The notes beneath the pieces are model-generated. The model saw only the letters and a list, made by a program, of their open reading frames with translations. It had not been told where the DNA came from and searched no databases. The position numbers and the translations under genes are program-made. Below, one piece after another: positions 59,442 through 64,000 of a stretch of DNA of 64,000 nucleotides (position 1 is its first letter; every line of letters begins with the position of its first letter). This stretch comes from Pseudomonas viridiflava (GTDB lineage Bacteria > Pseudomonadota > Gammaproteobacteria > Pseudomonadales > Pseudomonadaceae): contig NZ_LKEH01000019.1 of NCBI RefSeq assembly GCF_001642795.1, positions 171,429 to 235,428 of the forward strand, in the 5' to 3' direction.

Positions 59442-61718
59442 TTATTCCGCAGACCCATCTGTCGGTAATCTTCTATGGGTAAATAATCTACCCATTCTGA
59501 TATCACTACTCCATTGGAATTCTATACCTACAACTTCGAATAGCTGCTGTAGTTCAATTAGCTGCTCTTGCATGTAAGCTCTAAGATTCTCCCCGCCAGT
59601 TTGGCGCCGCCGATCAAGTGCTTTAACCAGTCTTAGCGATAGATCTGAAAAGACTTTCAGCAAATTTCTTATGTTTGCTGGTTCAAAGCTATTAACTAGT
59701 ACTTCAGATAGTCGAACAAATATGTCTAAAAGAACTCCTCCGGATTTTGTGTTTCTTCCGTAAAGATTTGCGAAATAAACTTGATAGCGGGACTCGTCCA
59801 CCGCTTCGACAAAAGCATTGCAAAATCTTAAGCATTCTAAAGGTCCTGCGCGCAAAACGGCTTCAGCAAGCGTGCAAAAATCAGTCATTCCCTGATGGTT
59901 GTATGGAATAAGGGCAATCGCATCAGTAGCGTAATCAGCGGCAGAGAGAACGTCTACTTCCCCCTTAAATTTAGTCGCTAATTTAAAGCTTGCTTCGTAG
60001 CGAAGTCCGTTAAAACGCGATAGCTCTGATCGTCCTTTAAATTCGTCCGCGCCATTCAGGGCCTCTTTTAATAGTCTTATAGCGCCTGGGTTATCGTTTT
60101 CAGCTGCGACGACCTCTGCTCTTAATATCTTGGTCTCTACTAACGCCACATTCAATGCGTCGAGTTGCTCTGGAGAAAACTTTACAGAAGAGCTCAGAAT
60201 TTCTTTACGCTGCTCTAAAATATCGGCCACAGCTTGAATTGTAGATGAATGCTCCCCGCGCTCTAATAAAATACGAGCAATTCTGCGGCGATATTCAATC
60301 CTCTTAATCCGATGAACCAGCTGGCCCGACTCGGCCAATAGGCCATCTATCTCTTCAAGTAATGCAATCAGTTCTTCTTGTTCTATAAAGAAAGGGAAGT
60401 CAGCGATATCTTCCATTGCAGAAATTAAGAATGGCTTCCATTCAGAGCCATCAACAATGCAAAGTCCGCGTAATAAATCTACACCACGCATTTTCAAGTC
60501 GGCGGATTCAATTGGCGAGATCTTATCTGAGAGCGAGTTGATAGATTGTATTAAAGCATGTATATAATCTGCATCGATGGCCTCTCCGCCGAGTACAGCA
60601 TCATATGCGCTATCAACATAAGTTTGTATTTCAGCAAGACCTCGATCGGGATCCGCCTCGCTTAGGTTGGTTAAATACTCAACCGTGACAAGTTTCGGTA
60701 TCAACCTGCGTTTTATAAGGCTTACGGCATCTGGATGAAATTCTGGTACGTAAAGGTTTTGGCCTGCCACGCTGCTAGCAAGTCTTAAATAGTTTTGAGT
60801 TAATGGGTCGAAATTGGGTGTCGTCGCTACGAAGACTGAAAGCGTCTCGTAAAAGGGGACGTCGTCATACGCCCGAATTGAGAGGCTCTTGATATCTTCT
60901 TGAACTGCACTTAATGTAAATCCGCCAATTTTAGTTAGTTCAGCGATTGCGCGTGCTGTTGCGTCACTCACTTCAGAAGATTCGGCGCGAGCAACCCTCA
61001 TGGGCACTGCATGCAGCTCCACTTCATCTTTTCTTATGTCTCTAATCGCAGCCGAAACTCTCGCAATACCATCGATATTTTGTCTATTGAGCACGAAGCA
61101 CAAAGCGACTTCGTCCGGTAATTGCATCGTACAAATACCCGCTACGTCAGCGAATCCTGTACGGCTGTCAATGAGAATAAGGTCATACTCTTTCTTTGCC
61201 CACTCCTTCAAAGAATTTAGGACAAATCCGCCAGCGTTATCTGAGAAAAACTCAGACCAAGAAAATTTTGTAAGCGCTTCTTCATAAGATATATCCCGCG
61301 CCTTGCCAATTAAACGGCTACCCGCACCTATATAGTCTAAGCGAAGTTTTTCCTCGAACAAGTCATCAGCTATAAGCGGTTTTACGCAATTGGCAAATGG
61401 GATAGCTTTGCCCATTTCATCTATTTTAGCTTGTGTTTCTTCAGCGCTAGACTCTTTTAAAAGATCCAGCCTCCAATCCCATAGAACGTCTAATAAGCCA
61501 GGAGAGTCTTTGAACTCTTTTGCCGCAGAGGGTTCTACCAAGCCGCGGAAATAGTAAGCGAGCCCGGGCGCCTCTAAGTCCCAATCCATGACTAGAACTT
61601 TTTTATTGTTTGCTGCCGCTAAAAAGGCGATGTTTGCAAGAGCCATCGTTCTGCCTACGCCACCTTTATAAGAATAAAAGGTTACGATTTTACCTGGCTT
61701 CTTTTGTTCTTCTTTCAT
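59442..61718 (-). CDS. KGGVGRT (MinD/ParA-like) ATPase with helical C-terminus
   Basis: A 758-residue protein. The N-terminal SIMIBI-class ATPase domain has the deviant Walker A KGGVGRTMALANIA (residues 18-31), DWDLEAPGL and the Walker B region YDLILIDSRTGFADVAG (about 178-194). The remaining 450 residues are helical, TPR-like repeats. KGGVGRT-type ATPases recur in bacterial conflict and defence loci as switches or sensors. It overlaps the upstream regulator by 4 bases (ATGA). Confidence 0.8.
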   Translation of the reverse strand: MKEEQKKPGKIVTFYSYKGGVGRTMALANIAFLAAANNKKVLVMDWDLEAPGLAYYFRGLVEPSAAKEFKDSPGLLDVLWDWRLDLLKESSAEETQAKIDEMGKAIPFANCVKPLIADDLFEEKLRLDYIGAGSRLIGKARDISYEEALTKFSWSEFFSDNAGGFVLNSLKEWAKKEYDLILIDSRTGFADVAGICTMQLPDEVALCFVLNRQNIDGIARVSAAIRDIRKDEVELHAVPMRVARAESSEVSDATARAIAELTKIGGFTLSAVQEDIKSLSIRAYDDVPFYETLSVFVATTPNFDPLTQNYLRLASSVAGQNLYVPEFHPDAVSLIKRRLIPKLVTVEYLTNLSEADPDRGLAEIQTYVDSAYDAVLGGEAIDADYIHALIQSINSLSDKISPIESADLKMRGVDLLRGLCIVDGSEWKPFLISAMEDIADFPFFIEQEELIALLEEIDGLLAESGQLVHRIKRIEYRRRIARILLERGEHSSTIQAVADILEQRKEILSSSVKFSPEQLDALNVALVETKILRAEVVAAENDNPGAIRLLKEALNGADEFKGRSELSRFNGLRYEASFKLATKFKGEVDVLSAADYATDAIALIPYNHQGMTDFCTLAEAVLRAGPLECLRFCNAFVEAVDESRYQVYFANLYGRNTKSGGVLLDIFVRLSEVLVNSFEPANIRNLLKVFSDLSLRLVKALDRRRQTGGENLRAYMQEQLIELQQLFEVVGIEFQWSSDIRMGRLFTHRRLPTDGSAE

Positions 61719-62383
61719 GACCCTGTCCTGCCAAAGCCTATAAATACTTTCATTACGGGTGGAATTGTTTTTGATGCATCATTAAGTTGTTCTTTAACTT
61801 TCTTTGTTACTTTTTCAACGCCTGACTCAGGCATGTTTTTCTCAAGCATTGCTCGAGCATAAGGTGTAAGGAAGTTTAAAACGTTCACACCTTCTCGCCT
61901 GTAATCAACTAGCCCTAACTCTCTGAGTTTTCTCAGGCGTCTGCTTACAGTTTCAACTCTGTAACCGGTAATTTCCGCTAGCTCGGTATTGCTAGCGTCC
62001 TCGTGGTAGAGCGAGCAGAGGTATTTCCGCGTTGTTTTGTCTAATAGTTCTTCCTTTCCATTATCGTTAATTCTTTTAGATAACAGTGCGCCTGAGATAA
62101 TGTGTGCAAAACTAAATTGCCCCAGCATAAATGCTGAACGCAGGTTATTAAGTGCGTCTTCATCGAAAACGGCGTCCACCACCTCTGTAGGAGCGATCTT
62201 CACGGACTCTTGAAAAAGCTCGGTGACATCGTCCGAGATTTCTGCGAGAGGCCCTCGATTGCTATTTATTATCGCTTCGCTAAGGTAGGTCGCGACGACG
62301 GACGAGATAGAGGGATTCACCCCCAGCGGGCTTAGAGGGGAAGGGGATAGGTCCCTGAAAAAAACGTTGCGCGCTTGTGTCAT
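61715..62383 (-). CDS. winged-helix regulator of conflict-type operon
   Basis: A 222-residue protein with a winged helix-turn-helix at about residues 120-170 (NTELAEITGYRVETVSRRLRKLRELGLVDYRREG), of Crp/ArsR-like pattern, with no recognised sensor domain in the N-terminal part. GAGGA lies 6 bases upstream of the ATG. It heads the operon and probably controls it. The last 40 residues are basic. Confidence 0.7.
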   Translation of the reverse strand: MTQARNVFFRDLSPSPLSPLGVNPSISSVVATYLSEAIINSNRGPLAEISDDVTELFQESVKIAPTEVVDAVFDEDALNNLRSAFMLGQFSFAHIISGALLSKRINDNGKEELLDKTTRKYLCSLYHEDASNTELAEITGYRVETVSRRLRKLRELGLVDYRREGVNVLNFLTPYARAMLEKNMPESGVEKVTKKVKEQLNDASKTIPPVMKVFIGFGRTGS

Positions 62384-62949
62384 GCGGAATCCTCGATTGG
62401 ACAGTGACTATAGAGCCGAATCAATGACCGATCAATGACGGTCTTGGGGTTTCGACATCGCGACACTACAAAGAATCACATCCGCTGGTCTGTTTTTTTA
62501 GATATTCCCCAAATTGGCTGTCTGAGGGGGGGATTTATCTTGACGTTTTCGTTTGTGTTTGATCTCAGTCGTGGCTTTTAGTCGCAGTCAGATACGAAAC
62601 ACCAGAGTGGCAACCTTCAAGCGGTGAAATCAATGCACGGCCGCAGTCGGGAGCTATACCGGAGCTTTCCAGCTTTCCAGCTTTCCAGCTTTGGCCGCTT
62701 ATGCGGCTAAATTGCTTGATGAAGTCTGCTGTGCTGCTCTTGGCGATGATCTGGCAGCGTAGAGGTGTCAGCTTTTGTTTTCATCCCAGGCTCGCCGGTG
62801 ATTTGGCTTACCGCAGTTGATTACCGCGCCCTAGGAGTAATGCAGTGCGTGCACAAAAAAATTCCGTTCATGGCATCTTTCATGGTATTGGATGATGTGC
62901 TGATGATAGGTATCTGATTCTAAATGATTTTTTAATATTGTTTATGTTA
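62384..62949. other. right end of element, no gene
   Basis: About 565 bases. The operon promoter should lie at its left edge. It contains (AGCTTTCC) repeated three and a half times (62663-62692). No coding region is supported. Confidence 0.45.
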
Positions 62950-63108
62950 GAGTGGGAATGATTGGATGTCCGGCACTGCCCGGCACGATCTAGCAAGAAA
63001 TGCCCTGTAGCCCGCGTAATTGCGGGCTTTTGGCTTTTTGGGTCTGGCAAATTCTGGCAGCTTTTTGCATCGCCACGTGCCGCGTTTTTGTGGCTTGGTA
63101 TGGGGTAT
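62950..63108 (+). repeat. right attachment repeat (attR)
   Basis: Begins with the same 17 bases as the left repeat (62950-62966) and continues as a diverged copy including a terminator stem (63009-63015 with 63022-63028). Roughly 86 percent identical to 49267-49425 by hand count. Confidence 0.85.
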
Positions 63109-63374
63109 ACAAATAGTGGTGAACGCGTGTGTTTGCTGCGTCCCAATGGCGTACATGTCTCGACTGCGAGAGAGCGACATCGGTACCCTGTCCCTGATAG
63201 GGAGCGCCGGCATGGTATCGAGAACGCTTGGCCGCGCGGGTTTAAGAAGCAGCTGTTTGTCGGTACCGGTAAGTAATCACCGACCACGGCATTTTTATCG
63301 GCTGCGACCGGTCCACAGACTCCGTTTTTCGGTAAGCGTACGAGCTCAGGCTGTGTTAAAGCACACATTGACAC
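63109..63374. other. gene-free stretch beyond right repeat
   Basis: About 265 bases with short open frames only. No gene or terminator recognised; may be the remnant of an older element. Confidence 0.35.
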
Positions 63375-64000
63375 TCAGTCAATCAGTCTGCTAAGCGGTC
63401 GATGTCCATCTTGGGTTACCTCGACCATCGCCGAAAGCATCACGCTATCCGCGCCGTCCTGGGTAAGGACGGTCCAGAGTTCCGGTGGTTGGAACCGCAC
63501 GCCGAAGGTTCCTGACTTCGCCACCACATAGACGTTTAGCACCTGACCGGCTTTCATCAGTGTTTCATCATTGACGGGGCTCTTATAACCGAGCACCTGA
63601 GGATTTTGAATCCGCATCTGGCCCATGGAGTATCCCACTAGCTCACGCACGGCCACCACTTGGTAGGCGTCAAGCTCCTGCTGAATGGCAGCGCCCACTT
63701 TAGACAACCGCTCGCCAGCCCGAATCTGGGCAATACCTTTTCGCAGCGCGCGTCGAGCTGTCATCAATAGTTGCTGCTGTTGTTCAGTTGCATTGGGGGT
63801 CGCGAATGTCCATGCCTGGGCTACATGTGCCTGTGGCGATGCAGCTACCAGCTCTACTTTCACAAGTGCAGCATCCGGAAATGGCGCGTCAGTAGGTGGG
63901 GCATTTGCCACTTGATGATTCACCGAAACCGACACCGCTTCTGGGTATCCCTTATAGCCCACTAACATCGGCCGCCAGCCATACTGCGAAAACTGCTTTA
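63375..64000 (-). CDS. methionine-aminopeptidase-like protein, partial
   Basis: The reading frame runs off the right edge (open at 64000), so the N-terminus is missing. The visible 208 residues follow the methionine aminopeptidase (M24) fold: YKGYPEAVSVSVNHQVAN, then ALRKGIAQIRAG, then VRELVGYSMGQMRIQNPQVLGY. At the places of the five metal ligands the residues differ (for example the HGIP, NIDV, GHGIG and IEPM segments are replaced), so it is probably a non-catalytic paralogue. Context beyond the window unknown. Confidence 0.65.
   Translation of the reverse strand, partial: KQFSQYGWRPMLVGYKGYPEAVSVSVNHQVANAPPTDAPFPDAALVKVELVAASPQAHVAQAWTFATPNATEQQQQLLMTARRALRKGIAQIRAGERLSKVGAAIQQELDAYQVVAVRELVGYSMGQMRIQNPQVLGYKSPVNDETLMKAGQVLNVYVVAKSGTFGVRFQPPELWTVLTQDGADSVMLSAMVEVTQDGHRPLSRLID

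Larger units (their letters stand above)
49284..62949. mobile_element. integrative element in guaA, about 13.7 kb
   Basis: Bounded by the direct repeats at 49267 and 62950. It carries, in order, a tyrosine integrase, a helix-turn-helix protein, AlpA, a primase-like replication protein, a hypothetical gene, a small membrane protein with trbL, trbK-like and trbJ, a repeat-rich gene-free region and a three-gene conflict-type operon. Relaxase, coupling protein and T4SS ATPase genes are absent, so at most it is mobilizable. The right part is markedly A+T-richer than the chromosome. Confidence 0.85.

Noticed and set aside
49284-62949. Complete conjugative element (ICE)
   Set aside because: No relaxase, coupling protein, VirB4 or VirB11 homologue is present, so self-transfer is not supported.
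62880-63374. 164-codon minus-strand and 104-codon plus-strand frames across the right attachment repeat
   Set aside because: They cross the terminator and attachment repeat; no protein family features seen.

Overview
The window is a Pseudomonas chromosome segment, most likely of the P. syringae group. This rests on gene order (queA-tgt-yajC-secD-secF, suhB/trmJ-cysE, iscRSUA-hscBA-fdx-iscX, ndk-rlmN-pilW-rodZ-ispG-hisS-yfgM-bamB-der, leuA, xseA, guaB-guaA), on high-GC codon use in the core, and on the REP-type palindromes; the species is inferred. Long antisense ORFs over core genes are codon-bias shadows and are left out.

Layout. (1) 0.1-9.9 kb, variable: a minus-strand catabolic cluster (SDR, MFS transporter, split transketolase) with a divergent LysR regulator; a TUDOR-like small protein; a bestrophin channel; an orphan BRO-N antirepressor-like gene preceded by a folded leader resembling phage C4 antisense RNA; a lipoprotein; an ABM-fold protein; and a secreted protein with six 17-residue Asp-rich repeats. 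(2) 10.1-11.9 kb: a lower-GC type II restriction-modification pair of the NgoMIV family (GCCGGC) next to tRNA-Leu(CAA). (3) 12.4-38.3 kb: core genes for queuosine modification, protein export, cysteine and Fe-S cluster assembly, nucleotide balance, rRNA/tRNA modification, pilus and cell-shape assembly, isoprenoids, histidyl-tRNA, outer-membrane assembly and ribosome GTPase, ending with an aminotransferase/omega-amidase pair. (4) 38.4-49.3 kb: an orphan coiled-coil protein, oxaloacetate decarboxylase, leuA, an M23 peptidase, xseA, a TSUP permease, a zinc-ribbon protein, guaB and guaA.

(5) 49.27-62.97 kb: a mobile element of about 13.7 kb inserted at the 3' end of guaA. It is flanked by 17-bp perfect direct repeats that sit inside imperfect 159-bp repeats containing the guaA terminator. 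It carries a tyrosine integrase, an AlpA-like regulator, a primase/replication-type protein, a trbJ-trbK-like-trbL cluster without the rest of a conjugation apparatus and without a visible relaxase, a 0.65-kb gene-free region with nine tandem 10-bp repeats (candidate origin), and an A+T-rich operon of winged-helix regulator, KGGVGRT ATPase and nitrilase-fold enzyme. The operon looks like anti-phage or conflict cargo that I cannot assign to a named system. My reading is an integrative mobilizable element that may replicate when excised and may insert its own TrbJ/TrbL into a helper's mating channel, as SGI1 does with TraN/H/G. This is inference.

(6) Beyond the right repeat there is about 0.27 kb without a gene, then a partial gene running off the window: a methionine-aminopeptidase-like protein that appears to have lost all of its metal ligands.
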